From NCBI GenBank assembly GCA_947501555.1, contig CANMWG010000006.1, positions 1-62,255 of the forward strand: DNA of 62,255 nucleotides, given 5' to 3'. This document shows positions 8,103-20,121 of this stretch, piece after piece. Numbering within the stretch: the first letter of the stretch is position 1; every line of letters begins with the position of its first letter. The notes below the pieces were generated by a model. The model saw nothing but the letters and a program-made list of their open reading frames with translations, was not told the origin of the DNA and did no database searches. This stretch comes from an uncultured Paracoccaceae bacterium. GTDB lineage: Bacteria; Pseudomonadota; Alphaproteobacteria; Rhodobacterales; Rhodobacteraceae. Made by a program: the position numbers and the translations under genes.

Positions 8103-9221
8103 TTACCCGCGTTCGACAATGACAGATCCGACTGAATAGCCAGCTCCGAAGGAACAAATCAAGCCCTTGTCCCCTGCCGACAGATCGCTGGAATGTTGCG
8201 AAAACGCAATGATCGATCCGGCAGAGGATGTGTTGGCATAATCCTGCAAGATATTTGGCTGCTCGCCCGCTTCGGGCGTACGCCCAAGGACTTTTTTGCC
8301 GATATAATCGTTCATCGTCTTGTTCGCCTGATGAAGCCAGAGCCTGCGCAGATCGGTCGCTGAGATGCCAGTCGCTGCCATGTGGTCTGCGATATGTTTG
8401 CTGACCAACGGCAGAACTTCTTTGAACACTTTGCGTCCATTTTGCATAAACTGCATGTCACGCCTGTCTTCCATTTGGTCGTGAGTGCGGCGTAAGTATC
8501 CGTTATTATTGCGGATATTGTTGCTGAACTGGGTCGCACAACGGGTTGAGAGCACTTTGAAATGCGGCGCGTCCAATGCGTCATCCCGCTCAATCAGGGT
8601 CGCTGTCGCCACATCGCCAAAGATGAAATGACAGTCGCGGTCGCGCCATTCCAGATGGGCGCTGCAAATCTCGGGGTTGATCACCAGGGCTGATCTGACC
8701 GAGCCTGCGCGGATCATGTCGACCGCTGTTTGGATGCCGAACGTGGCGCTTGAGCAGGCGACATTCATATCGAACGCAAAACCGCCCGCACCCAGAAGCT
8801 GTTGAATTTCCACACCAATTGCCGGATAGGCACGCTCCATATTGGAGGCGGCACAGATCACCAGATCCACATCTGCGGCTTTGCGCCCTGCTTGCGACAG
8901 CGCTTTTTGGGCTGCGTCCACGCCGATCTCAGCCATATAACCGGGGTCTTCGTCGGCACGTGCTGGCAGGCTGGGGAACATTCGTGCAGGGTCAAGAATA
9001 CCTTCTTTATCAAGTACATAGCGCTGCTCAATTCCCGAGGCCGCGACGATGAAATCGCTTGAGGAATGGTCCTTGGCTGCCATTGTGCCCGCTGCGATGT
9101 GTTGAGCGTTTTCCGCGTTCCACAGGTCAGCGTAGGCGTTAAAGGCCACAACCAGCTCGTCGTTGGAAATAACGGCTGAGGGCGTAAAAACACCGGTCCC
9201 AGTGATGGCGGCGTGATACAT
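8103..9221 (-). CDS. beta-ketoacyl-ACP synthase III family enzyme
   Basis: A 372-residue thiolase-fold enzyme with the FabH triad: Cys156 in NVACSSATFG, His297 in LHQANKTMN, and Asn330 in DYANTSSAG. It is about 45 residues longer than E. coli FabH (317), with extra sequence between the first strand and the active-site Cys. This suggests a FabH-like paralogue used in a specialised condensation rather than the housekeeping starter step. ATG at 9221 is chosen because GGGAGGACATC precedes it and MYHAAITGTGVFTP is the usual N-terminus; the frame continues upstream without a plausible start. Divergent from the BrnA-like gene and followed by the small lipoprotein gene. Confidence 0.9.
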   Translation of the reverse strand: MYHAAITGTGVFTPSAVISNDELVVAFNAYADLWNAENAQHIAAGTMAAKDHSSSDFIVAASGIEQRYVLDKEGILDPARMFPSLPARADEDPGYMAEIGVDAAQKALSQAGRKAADVDLVICAASNMERAYPAIGVEIQQLLGAGGFAFDMNVACSSATFGIQTAVDMIRAGSVRSALVINPEICSAHLEWRDRDCHFIFGDVATATLIERDDALDAPHFKVLSTRCATQFSNNIRNNNGYLRRTHDQMEDRRDMQFMQNGRKVFKEVLPLVSKHIADHMAATGISATDLRRLWLHQANKTMNDYIGKKVLGRTPEAGEQPNILQDYANTSSAGSIIAFSQHSSDLSAGDKGLICSFGAGYSVGSVIVERG

Positions 9222-9384
9222 GATGTCCTCCCAGAAACAGCCCGCCCACCCTAAGGTGGCAACCTGCCTAATGTCCACGGGTGCCGCAACGTCTGCATCG
9301 CGTAAAGCTGCCGTACAGACGGCGTACGTACAGATTGGCCCGCATTTACCTTTGCCCGGCAGACTGCCAGCAAAGGAGATTGCC

Positions 9385-9786
9385 ATGCCCAAGCCCAAGA
9401 AAATGACCAAGACCCAAGCCATCCACTGGAGCTATGCGGTCGATGCCCACCGGATGTTCGAATATGATCTGCATTCTGTGATCAAGAAAGACAAAATGCT
9501 GCCCCCCGGCTGGGATGAAATCTGGCGCGACATGGACCGGCGCGATCCCAAGCGGGTGCCAGTGACGATCCGGCTGGATGCGGATGTGGTCCGGTTCTTC
9601 AAGGGCATGGGCGAGGGGTATCAGGCCCGGATCAACCGCGTGCTGCGGATGTTCATGCATTACCGGCTGGCGGGGATCATCGAGGGGCCGGATACGACGG
9701 ACTACGTGCTGCGGCCCGAGGCGCTGGAGTCCGAAAAGGAAAAGCGGCCCACATGGGGGGACTTTGAGCGAGAGACGAAGGGGTGA
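9385..9786 (+). CDS. BrnA-type antitoxin family protein, solitary
   Basis: A 133-residue basic protein. The region from about residue 55 (DPKRVPVTIRLDADVVRFFK, then GYQARINRVLRMFM) is the ribbon-helix-helix found in BrnA/DUF4415 antitoxins. BrnA normally neutralises the RNase toxin BrnT encoded just upstream. No BrnT-like gene is present here: the upstream gene is a divergent KAS III. The N-terminal 50 residues exceed what a minimal BrnA has. AAAGGAG lies about 7 bases before ATG 9385. It may act as a stand-alone transcriptional regulator. Followed by about 170 bp with no gene. Confidence 0.75.
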   Translation: MPKPKKMTKTQAIHWSYAVDAHRMFEYDLHSVIKKDKMLPPGWDEIWRDMDRRDPKRVPVTIRLDADVVRFFKGMGEGYQARINRVLRMFMHYRLAGIIEGPDTTDYVLRPEALESEKEKRPTWGDFERETKG

Positions 9787-9959
9787 GGTTGGCGTTTTAT
9801 TTTTCGCAATACAGCCCTGCGATGCTTTTGCAGCGGTGCAAATGACGAGCAGACTGTTCCTATAGTCAAAAAGTTGCGATTAGCACGCTATGGTTTGTGC
9901 CAAGCAGCGGATCGTTTTGCCCGCCGGATTTTGTTGTCGTCAACTATGGCCAAGCACCT

Positions 9960-10469
9960 TCACGCAAGACGGTAAGAATAAACGTTGTTGAGGTAAGCCT
10001 CATCCTCGAGCCGAAAGTAGGTTTCCCCAATTTGCGTAAAGCCTTGCGCCAGATAGAATGCAATTGCTGGGGTATTTTCCGCATTGGTCGTAAGCCAAAC
10101 AGACTCTACTTCTTTTTCGCGAGCATATACGAGTGCTGCATTTAACAATCGCTTCCCGATACCTTTTCCGTGGTGACGTGGCTGAACATAGAATGTAGAA
10201 ATTTCCATTTCCGAACAGCCGCTTATAGGTGCAATGCTGCCTGATGATACACGTATGAACCCGTCAATTCCTTCCGTGTTTTCGGAGACGAGGACGAATT
10301 GAGTCGGATCAGATATAAACGCTTCAGTTTTTCGTGAGGTGAACTCATTCAACGCGTAATTTGCAAAGAATGGACTGACGCCAAACTTAAGATAAGTGCC
10401 AATCCATACCTCAATCGAGATGGCGGCGATGCTTGGAGCGTCTGATAAATTTGGTTTTCTAAGTGTCAT
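9960..10469 (-). CDS. GNAT family N-acetyltransferase
   Basis: A 169-residue GNAT enzyme. Motif A, FYVQPRHHGKGIGKRLLNAA (about residues 93-112), includes the acetyl-CoA pyrophosphate loop HGKGIGKR. Motif B, ENTPAIAFYLAQGFTQIGE, follows with the usual Asn and FY. The substrate is unknown. Base composition is visibly more AT-rich than the carB gene next to it, which hints at later acquisition. No clear Shine-Dalgarno precedes ATG 10469. It lies on the same strand as carB and 96 bp downstream of it. Confidence 0.85.
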   Translation of the reverse strand: MTLRKPNLSDAPSIAAISIEVWIGTYLKFGVSPFFANYALNEFTSRKTEAFISDPTQFVLVSENTEGIDGFIRVSSGSIAPISGCSEMEISTFYVQPRHHGKGIGKRLLNAALVYAREKEVESVWLTTNAENTPAIAFYLAQGFTQIGETYFRLEDEAYLNNVYSYRLA

Positions 10470-10565
10470 CGCGAAGGCATCTCAGCATACCTGCAAGAAT
10501 TGTACACGTATCAACTATTAGCACCAAGCCGACAATGGCATCCGCAGGTCTCAAAAGACCGGACC

Positions 10566-13883
<3,318 letters not shown>

Positions 13884-13952
13884 GGTGGCCCCCGGGAATG
13901 TTGCAAATTGTCCTGCGTTATAGGGATGGCGCGTCCGGGTGCAAGCGACGTA

Positions 13953-13976
13953 CATCAAATTTCTAGAAATTTGATG
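13953..13976. promoter_or_regulatory. 24-bp perfect palindrome between carB and aspS
   Basis: CATCAAATTTCT is followed immediately by its reverse complement AGAAATTTGATG, a gapless 24-bp dyad. It lies 69 bp from the carB start and 101 bp from the aspS start, in the divergent promoter region. No T-run follows, and a gapless dyad makes a poor RNA hairpin. It most resembles a binding site for a dimeric regulator. Confidence 0.6.
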
Positions 13977-14015
13977 CGGGAACCTTGCGAATTTTGGGCA
14001 AGTTGCCGCTGGAGG

Positions 14016-14045
14016 TTGACATAAGTCGGCCAACGCGGTGTATCG
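14016..14045 (+). promoter_or_regulatory. aspS: candidate aspS promoter
   Basis: TTGACA at 14016-14021 is a perfect -35 hexamer. A poor -10 candidate (TGTATC at 14039, spacer 17) follows, which would start transcription about 25 bases before the aspS ATG. The weak -10 keeps confidence low. Confidence 0.35.
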
Positions 14046-14077
14046 GGCCGACTGTTTGACCCTTTGAGGATGATAAA

Positions 14078-15931
14078 ATGCACGCCTATCGCAGCCATAC
14101 CTGTGCCGATCTGACCGCCGCCAACGTAGGCGATACCGTTCGTCTGTCCGGTTGGGTCAATCGGGTGCGTGATCACGGCGGTATCTTGTTCATCGATTTG
14201 CGCGACCATTATGGAATCACGCAGGTCTTGTGTGATCCGGATTCGGCGGCGTTTTCCGACGTGGAAAAGGTCCGGTCTGAGTGGTGCATCCGGATTGATG
14301 GTGAGGTTAAGGCGCGTGATCCTGAATTGGTGAACGCGAAACTGCCGACCGGTGAGGTTGAGGTGTTCATTCGCGGCATCGAAGTGTTGGGTTCTGCAAA
14401 AGAGCTGCCTTTGATGGTGTTTGGCGATCAGGAATACCCTGAGGAAACCCGCCTGAAGTATCGCTATCTGGATTTGCGCCGTGAGGCGATGCAGGAAAAC
14501 ATGAAGCTGCGCTCTGATGTTGTGGCATCGATGCGCCGCCGTATGTGGGACAGTGGTTTCCGTGAATACCAGACCCCAATCATCACCGCCTCTTCACCCG
14601 AAGGTGCGCGCGATTTCTTGGTGCCCTCCCGTTTGCATCCCGGAAAATTTTACGCGTTGCCCCAGGCCCCGCAGCAGTTCAAGCAGCTAATCATGGTGTC
14701 CGGTTACGACAAGTATTTCCAGATTGCCCCCTGTTTCCGCGACGAAGACCCGCGCGCTGACCGGTCCCCTACCGATTTCTATCAGTTGGACCTTGAGATG
14801 TCCTTTGTCGAGCAACAGGATGTATTTGATACGATCCAGCCGGTTCTGACGGGCATTTTTGAGGAATTCGGCAAGGGCCGTAAAGTTGATCAGACGTGGG
14901 AGCAGATCAGCTACCGTGATGCTGCCCTGTGGTATGGATCGGACAAGCCCGACCTGCGCAACCCTATTAAAATGCAAGTGGTCTCTGACCACTTCCGCGA
15001 TTCTGGCTTTGCGATTTTCGCAAAGCTGTTGGAACAAGAGGGCACCGAGGTGCGCGCCATTCCTGCCCCATCGGGCGGGTCGCGCAAGTTCTGTGACCGC
15101 ATGAACAAATTCGCCCAGCAAGAAGGTTTGCCCGGGATGGGTTATATCTTTTGGCGCGAAAAGACAGCGGATGCCGTGGCCCAAGAGCTGGGAATTTCGG
15201 TGAAAGAGGCGCAGGCCAAGCTGAAATCAGGTGAGGTTGAAGGCGGCATGGAAGCGGCTGGTCCGCTGGCCAAGAATATTGGCCCTGAACGCACGGAAGC
15301 TATTCGTCAGCAGTTGGGTCTGGGTCTGGGCGATGCGGCATTTTTCCTGGGCGGTAAACCCAAGGCCTTTGAACCAGTTGCAGGTCGCGCCCGCAACGTG
15401 ATCGGGGATGAGCTGGGCCTGACCGACACCAACCGCTTTGCCTTTGCCTGGATCGTCGACTTCCCGATCTATGAGCAGGATGAAGAAACCGGTAAGATTG
15501 ATTTCGAACACAACCCGTTCTCCATGCCCCAAGGTGGGATGGAGGCGCTGCAGGGCGATCCGCTGAAGGTACTGGGGTATCAATATGATCTGGCCTGTAA
15601 CGGTTATGAGCTGGTCTCGGGCGCCATTCGGAACCACCGCCCTGAGATCATGTTCAAGGCGTTCGAACTTGCCGGTTATGGCAAAGACGAGGTTGAAAAG
15701 CGCTTTGGCGGGATGGTCAATGCCTTCCAATATGGTGCCCCGCCCCACGGTGGTTGCGCTGCGGGCATCGACCGGATTGTGATGTTGTTGGCGGATGCAT
15801 CCAACATTCGCGAGGTCATCATGTTCCCAATGAACCAGCGCGCTGAAGATCTGATGATGGACGCCCCATCAGAGCCGCAGAACGAACAGATGCGCGAATT
15901 GCGTTTGCGGGTACTGCCGCCAGAAAGCTGA
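14078..15931 (+). CDS. aspS: aspartyl-tRNA synthetase
   Basis: A 617-residue class II synthetase of the bacterial type. An N-terminal OB-fold ([19 protein letters not shown]) is followed by motif 2 ([20 protein letters not shown], about residues 220-239), the inserted GAD domain (about 300-430), and motif 3 ([13 protein letters not shown]) near the C-terminus. It charges tRNA-Asp; many alphaproteobacterial AspRS also charge tRNA-Asn for GatCAB, which sequence alone does not settle here. GAGGATG lies just upstream of ATG 14078. The stop overlaps the start of the DUF1993 gene by one base (TGATG). Confidence 0.97.
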   Translation: MHAYRSHTCADLTAANVGDTVRLSGWVNRVRDHGGILFIDLRDHYGITQVLCDPDSAAFSDVEKVRSEWCIRIDGEVKARDPELVNAKLPTGEVEVFIRGIEVLGSAKELPLMVFGDQEYPEETRLKYRYLDLRREAMQENMKLRSDVVASMRRRMWDSGFREYQTPIITASSPEGARDFLVPSRLHPGKFYALPQAPQQFKQLIMVSGYDKYFQIAPCFRDEDPRADRSPTDFYQLDLEMSFVEQQDVFDTIQPVLTGIFEEFGKGRKVDQTWEQISYRDAALWYGSDKPDLRNPIKMQVVSDHFRDSGFAIFAKLLEQEGTEVRAIPAPSGGSRKFCDRMNKFAQQEGLPGMGYIFWREKTADAVAQELGISVKEAQAKLKSGEVEGGMEAAGPLAKNIGPERTEAIRQQLGLGLGDAAFFLGGKPKAFEPVAGRARNVIGDELGLTDTNRFAFAWIVDFPIYEQDEETGKIDFEHNPFSMPQGGMEALQGDPLKVLGYQYDLACNGYELVSGAIRNHRPEIMFKAFELAGYGKDEVEKRFGGMVNAFQYGAPPHGGCAAGIDRIVMLLADASNIREVIMFPMNQRAEDLMMDAPSEPQNEQMRELRLRVLPPES

Positions 15932-16416
15932 TGTATGCCGCGTCGGTTCCAGTGGCTGTGCAAGCGCTTGATCAAGCGCTTGTCTTGCTGGACCGCGCAA
16001 CACCTGACATGTTGTCCGCTCGTCTGCATCCAGAAATGTTTGACTGTGCGACCCAGTTCCAGCTCGTGGCAGGTTTTGCGCTGCGCGCGACCCTACCGTT
16101 GTTGGGTCGAGAGATACCGCAAAGCGATGTGAGCAAGGACCGCTTTGATCTACGCCGGCATCTTATCGCGGTGCGTGCTCAGTTGATGTCACTGACCCCA
16201 CAGGATTTTGAGGGTGCTGCGACCCGTCGGATTGAACACCGCGCTGGTTTCGCCGATCTGGATCAATCTGGCGCGGCGTATCTTCACCATTTTGCGTTGC
16301 CGAACCTATGGTTCCATTTGTCCATGGCGTTTGCCATTCTGCGGGCACAGGGCGCGCCAATAGGCAAAGCAGAATTCGATGGGTTGCACGGCTATCCTGC
16401 AGGATTTTCTTGGTAG
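15931..16416 (+). CDS. DUF1993 family protein
   Basis: A 161-residue helical protein that resembles the DUF1993 family (DinB-like four-helix bundle). It shows an N-terminal helix with LDQALVLLDRAT, MFDCATQFQLVAGFALRATLP, and a C-terminal YLHHFALPNLWFHLSMAFAILRA region. Histidines in YLHHF and NLWFHLS may bind metal, as in DinB-like folds, but the activity is unknown. The start ATG overlaps the aspS stop, so translation is likely coupled. It ends two bases before the convergent response-regulator gene. Confidence 0.72.
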   Translation: MYAASVPVAVQALDQALVLLDRATPDMLSARLHPEMFDCATQFQLVAGFALRATLPLLGREIPQSDVSKDRFDLRRHLIAVRAQLMSLTPQDFEGAATRRIEHRAGFADLDQSGAAYLHHFALPNLWFHLSMAFAILRAQGAPIGKAEFDGLHGYPAGFSW

Positions 16417-16417
16417 C

Positions 16418-17131
16418 TTAGACCGGCCCCGCTGCGGCAATCCGCGTATCAACCATTTTGGAAAGTGCGGCCACGTCGGGTTTGACGTTGGCCCCGTTGG
16501 ATTTGGTCGCAATCAGCGCGCGGACTGCCTTGTCCAGTGCCTCATCTTTGGCGCTGCGGGCCACGCCGCCGAGAAACTGCGTGATGTAGTCGATGTCGCA
16601 ACTGTCATCGTCGCGGAGCACCTGCGCGATGTGGTTGAGGTCATCGTGATAGGCCACCTGATCGGGCTGTACGATTTCATCGTGCAACAACCGCGGTCCC
16701 GGTGGCTGCCGATCTTCGGGCAATTGCGACAGGATCGCGTATTGAAATGCCGCCAAGTTGCTAATTGGTTTAGCAATGAACCCATCCGCACCGGCCGCAA
16801 GAACCTCGCCTTCGATGTTGGTTTCGCCGCTGACGCCCAGGATCACCTCAATCCGGGGGGCAGCCGCTGAAAGTGTCTCAATCAGCGCGAGCCCCGATCC
16901 GTCTGGCAGCCCCACATCCACAAGCGCCACGGTGGGCCGGTAAACCGCCAGATGCCGCCGCGCCGTTTCAAGACTATCCGCCCGCCTGATCCGTGCCCCT
17001 GATCGCAAACACATGAGGCGTACCGCCTCGCTCGCGTATCGGCTGTCTTCGACCACCAAGACTGTGACCCCTAGCAATGGCCGGTGTGCAGTTGGTGACC
17101 GTGTCAGCATCATGTCTGTCAACGTATCCAT
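16418..17131 (-). CDS. response regulator receiver protein without a recognised output domain
   Basis: A 237-residue protein. Residues about 22-135 form a CheY-like receiver: VLVVEDSRYASEA gives the acidic pair, ALVDVGLPDGSGLALIE the phosphoacceptor Asp, and AKPISNLAAF the conserved Lys. The remaining 100 residues are helical, with no DNA-binding or enzymatic motif recognised; IDYITQFLGGVARSAKDE may be an interaction segment. No histidine kinase is adjacent, so it is an orphan regulator. The start could be ATG 17131 or an in-frame ATG a few codons later (MMLTRS). Convergent with the DUF1993 gene. Confidence 0.85.
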   Translation of the reverse strand: MDTLTDMMLTRSPTAHRPLLGVTVLVVEDSRYASEAVRLMCLRSGARIRRADSLETARRHLAVYRPTVALVDVGLPDGSGLALIETLSAAAPRIEVILGVSGETNIEGEVLAAGADGFIAKPISNLAAFQYAILSQLPEDRQPPGPRLLHDEIVQPDQVAYHDDLNHIAQVLRDDDSCDIDYITQFLGGVARSAKDEALDKAVRALIATKSNGANVKPDVAALSKMVDTRIAAAGPV

Positions 17132-17256
17132 GGCGATTCCCCTTCTAGGTTTCGGATACCTTCATTGAAACCACTTCAAGGTGAACAGAGTCTTAAGCCG
17201 AACGCGCGTTGCACCTCATTTAAGCCCCGGCCATACTGCCCAAAAGGAGAATTCTG

Positions 17257-17661
17257 ATGATCGGTCGTTTGAACCACGTTGCTATCGCCGTCCCTGATCT
17301 GGAAGCCGCGCGCGCCCAATACCGCACCATGTTGGGGGCTGATGTTGGTCTGCCGCAAGATGAGCCGGACCACGGTGTGACGGTTGTCTTCATTACCCTG
17401 CCAAACACCAAGATAGAACTGCTTTACCCGCTGGGGGAGGGCTCGCCTATCCAGGGTTTTCTGGACAAAAACCCATCGGGCGGCATCCACCATATTTGCT
17501 ATGAAGTTGACGATATCTTGGCCGCCCGCGATCATTTGCTGGCCGAGGGGGCCCGTGTGTTGGGCAGCGGTGACCCGAAGATCGGGGCGCACGGCAAGCC
17601 GGTTCTGTTCCTGCATCCCAAGGATTTCAACGGGTGTTTGATTGAGCTCGAACAGGTCTGA
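17257..17661 (+). CDS. mce: methylmalonyl-CoA epimerase
   Basis: A 134-residue VOC-superfamily enzyme converting (2R)- and (2S)-methylmalonyl-CoA in propionate catabolism. MIGRLNHVAIAVPDLEAA supplies the first metal-binding His. SGGIHHICYEVDD gives the second His, and the C-terminal FNGCLIELEQV the metal-binding Glu. Length matches the family. AAAAGGAG lies upstream of ATG 17257. The pairing with a DUF1467 gene 64 bp downstream is common in Rhodobacteraceae. meaB, which services methylmalonyl-CoA mutase, is at 49510; the mutase itself is not in the window. Confidence 0.93.
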   Translation: MIGRLNHVAIAVPDLEAARAQYRTMLGADVGLPQDEPDHGVTVVFITLPNTKIELLYPLGEGSPIQGFLDKNPSGGIHHICYEVDDILAARDHLLAEGARVLGSGDPKIGAHGKPVLFLHPKDFNGCLIELEQV

Positions 17662-17725
17662 CACCTTGTCCCGACCCACAATTGCCGTATGTACCCAGTG
17701 AACCCCTGCCAATAGGAGCGCACTG

Positions 17726-18013
17726 ATGGGTCCCGTCTCAGCTATCGTATTGTTTGCCGTTGTCTGGTCGATGGTGTTTTTCGTCGTGCTGCCGCTGCGG
17801 ATGACATCCCAAGGTGACACCGGCGAGATTGTGCCGGGCACCCATGCCTCGGCCCCGGCGGATGCGCAGATTGGGCGGAAGGCGAAGATCACAACCTATT
17901 GGGCCCTGCCAATCTGGGCCATTATCGCGGGCACGATTCTATCGGGCGCGATTACGGTGCGGGATCTGGATTGGTTTGACCGGATGGCGACGCCCGAGGT
18001 CAGCGCCGACTGA
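17726..18013 (+). CDS. DUF1467 family membrane protein
   Basis: A 95-residue protein with two transmembrane helices (about residues 4-24 and 58-78). The family signature is MVFFVVLPLRMTSQ followed by a polar loop and YWALPIWAIIAG. Function unknown. TAGGAG precedes ATG 17726. It follows mce, probably in the same transcript. Its last 14 bases overlap the end of the convergent EI24 gene. Confidence 0.85.
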   Translation: MGPVSAIVLFAVVWSMVFFVVLPLRMTSQGDTGEIVPGTHASAPADAQIGRKAKITTYWALPIWAIIAGTILSGAITVRDLDWFDRMATPEVSAD

Positions 18014-18689
18014 CCCCATGATAGAGATGGGTGAACGTCGCGGCCCCGAGGATTGGGATCACCAGATTGATCAACGGAAATGACAACGGCACAGCCATCA
18101 AGCAGCCCGCCAGCCAGATCGTGCCTTTGTGTTTTTTGCGCAGTTCTTTGGCCCCTGCGCGCCCTATGCGGCGCATCGCGGCCAGTTGGAAATATTCGCG
18201 TCCTAGCAGATACCCGTTCAATGCATAAAAGATAAACACTGCAGCGAAAGGCAGCATCGCGTAGAGGATGAATGCTAAGACGTTGGCCGCGACCAACACG
18301 CCGAGAAAGTTGACCGTGTCCCGGAGCCCTTCAAAAAAGCTGATCCGGGGGACAGCCGGAAGGTGAGGGAAGTGTTTGTCTTCAACGGCTTGCGCGACTT
18401 CGTCTAAGAAAAGCGACGTGATCGCCGATGCCACCGGGACCATCAGGAAGATCGACAGCACGATCATGATGCCAAGTGATCCCCAGCTTAGAAGGTCGCC
18501 CAACCATGTGACCTCGCCGATGCCAGGCAGGCTGATGGGGCTTGCGGTCAGCCATTCGATCAGCTGCAAAAGCATGGCATAAATTGTGACCAAAAGCGCA
18601 ATGGTCAACCCGATCCCGCGCCAAAGCACCCGGCGGAAACGGCGATCCAGCAGCTGTGCAACTGCCTTGAAAAATGCGGTAAGGATCAT
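18000..18689 (-). CDS. EI24/CysZ-like membrane protein
   Basis: A 229-residue protein with four clear hydrophobic segments. It carries the EI24-family phrases MVPVASAITSLFLDEVAQAV and NGYLLGREYFQLAAMRR. Family relatives include CysZ, a sulfate transporter; this branch of alphaproteobacterial proteins has no assigned substrate. The start codon overlaps the stop of the nitroreductase gene (ATGA), so the pair is one operon with coupled translation. Its 3' end overlaps the convergent DUF1467 gene by 14 bp. Confidence 0.82.
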   Translation of the reverse strand: MILTAFFKAVAQLLDRRFRRVLWRGIGLTIALLVTIYAMLLQLIEWLTASPISLPGIGEVTWLGDLLSWGSLGIMIVLSIFLMVPVASAITSLFLDEVAQAVEDKHFPHLPAVPRISFFEGLRDTVNFLGVLVAANVLAFILYAMLPFAAVFIFYALNGYLLGREYFQLAAMRRIGRAGAKELRKKHKGTIWLAGCLMAVPLSFPLINLVIPILGAATFTHLYHGVSRR

Positions 18690-19264
18690 GCGTCAACCCA
18701 AGTGGTGATGGCGGCAAGGTCGGGGCGTGGTCTGTCGGGTGGGGTGCTTGTTTCGGTGCCCAGGTGGATCAGCCCTGCGATTGTTTCATGATCCGCTAAC
18801 CCCAGACCGTCACGTATGAAATCACGGTCATGGCTTGCCCAACCCGATAGCCAGTTTGCCCCCCAACCCGCAGCCAACCCCGCATTCACAAGCGCGAGGC
18901 AGACGGCGCCTGCCGAATACACCTGCTCAATCTGGGGGATTTTGTCAGAGGGTTTTGGGCTGGAGACGACAGCGATGGCCAAATCGGCGTTTGCGTATTG
19001 GTCGTGGGCTTTGGTGATCTTATCGGGATCAATTCCCAATGCATCCCCCCGTTCGGGGACCAGTGCAGCTAACCGAGCCAGCGCGGGTTTGCCAAGCACG
19101 ATGAACCGCCAAGGCTCAAGTTTGCCATGATCGGGCGTGCGTGCCGCAGCGGTCAAAAGGGTTTCAACTGTTGCGTTGTCGGGGACGGGCGTTGTCAGTG
19201 TCTTGGCCGGGCGGGACCGCCGGGTCAGAAAAAAATCAAGGGCGGCTTGGTTCGGTGTGGGCAT
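18686..19264 (-). CDS. nitroreductase family protein (YdjA-like)
   Basis: A 192-residue FMN-dependent oxidoreductase of the small single-domain nitroreductase group. FLTRRSRPAKTL near the N-terminus and RTPDHGKLEPWRFIVL carry FMN phosphate contacts; AGWGANWLSGW in the second half is typical of YdjA-type proteins. The physiological substrate is unknown. It is first in a two-gene operon with the EI24 gene, with a 4-base overlap. The region upstream is shared with the divergent small gene at 19323. Confidence 0.88.
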   Translation of the reverse strand: MPTPNQAALDFFLTRRSRPAKTLTTPVPDNATVETLLTAAARTPDHGKLEPWRFIVLGKPALARLAALVPERGDALGIDPDKITKAHDQYANADLAIAVVSSPKPSDKIPQIEQVYSAGAVCLALVNAGLAAGWGANWLSGWASHDRDFIRDGLGLADHETIAGLIHLGTETSTPPDRPRPDLAAITTWVDA

Positions 19265-19322
19265 GCATGGGTCCTGCGTTTACGTGCTTGTCAGATAGGG
19301 GGTGACAAGAGAGGTGACAACT

Positions 19323-19553
19323 GTGTCGCGGGATAAGAACGAAAATGGGGATCGGCACATTTTGCAAATTGTGATCGAAGTTGCGATGCAATACGGCTCA
19401 AACGGGTCGGGAAAACCATGGAAAGGTAATCACGTGGGACGACCTAGCAGAATGGCGCACACGTCAATAGCACAACGCCTCTGTATTGACCTTTTGGGCC
19501 TAGAAGATCATGATCTGCCTTATATATTTGGTGATTGGGTTTATTCGATATGA
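19323..19553 (+). CDS. small unknown protein (76 residues), upstream of a coupled unknown gene
   Basis: An open frame from GTG 19323 with AGAGG eight bases upstream; it can be read from GTG 19302 too. No family is recognised. The stop TGA overlaps the ATG of the next gene (ATGA at 19550-19553), which argues that it is translated. The product is polar, with RMAHTSIAQRLCIDLLGLE and an aromatic end (IFGDWVYSI). It could also be a leader peptide or a chance frame. Confidence 0.4.
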   Translation: MSRDKNENGDRHILQIVIEVAMQYGSNGSGKPWKGNHVGRPSRMAHTSIAQRLCIDLLGLEDHDLPYIFGDWVYSI

Positions 19554-20116
19554 CGGATGAAGCAGCGCGCAAACGCCTGTGTCAGGTGATCCTTGGGTCC
19601 ACACTTTCGTCTGGGCCACCCAACGCTGCGGTTGTATCGATCCCGGTACTTGCCGAGGATATTACGGAAAGCGTGTTGCTGGCGGCCACTGAAGCCATAT
19701 ACTCCTTTACCCCTGAACACGTCAGGCAGGTGTTGCCACTCGTTCTGCATTCTTTGGAAACCAAAAATGCCGAGCTGATCGGATCGGGGTATTTCGACAC
19801 CTTCTTTTTCCATGTGAACTACGAATTTCACAAACCCACGCCCGGCGGCAGCATCCAAGTGATCGACGGAAACGTCATACGCCATCCGCGCTATGTGACC
19901 GATTACCGCCAGAATTGGACGGCAAGCACGGTATCCGCGATGAATAGATTTGAGCAGGGGTGGGCCTATGATTGGGCCTCTGACTTGCTACGAACCAGGG
20001 TCGTCGATGCAGGACTGAATGCACGCGAGGATGTGACGATGTTTTGCCGCATCCTTGGTATGGCAATAGGTAAACCGGTCGATGAGGTCCCTGCATTTGA
20101 GATGGCGGAGTGCTGA
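19550..20116 (+). CDS. unknown protein (188 residues)
   Basis: A cytoplasmic-looking protein with no signal peptide or membrane segment and no recognised domain. ATG 19550 overlaps the stop of the small gene before it; TTG 19535 is a possible alternative start. Visible features are a helical N-terminus (EAARKRLCQVILG), a segment rich in aromatics (YFDTFFFHVNYEFHK), and RYVTDYRQNWTASTVSAMNRF. It ends six bases before the convergent HDAC-family gene. Treated as a real gene because of length, coupling and codon pattern. Confidence 0.65.
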   Translation: MTDEAARKRLCQVILGSTLSSGPPNAAVVSIPVLAEDITESVLLAATEAIYSFTPEHVRQVLPLVLHSLETKNAELIGSGYFDTFFFHVNYEFHKPTPGGSIQVIDGNVIRHPRYVTDYRQNWTASTVSAMNRFEQGWAYDWASDLLRTRVVDAGLNAREDVTMFCRILGMAIGKPVDEVPAFEMAEC

Positions 20117-20121
20117 CGGCC

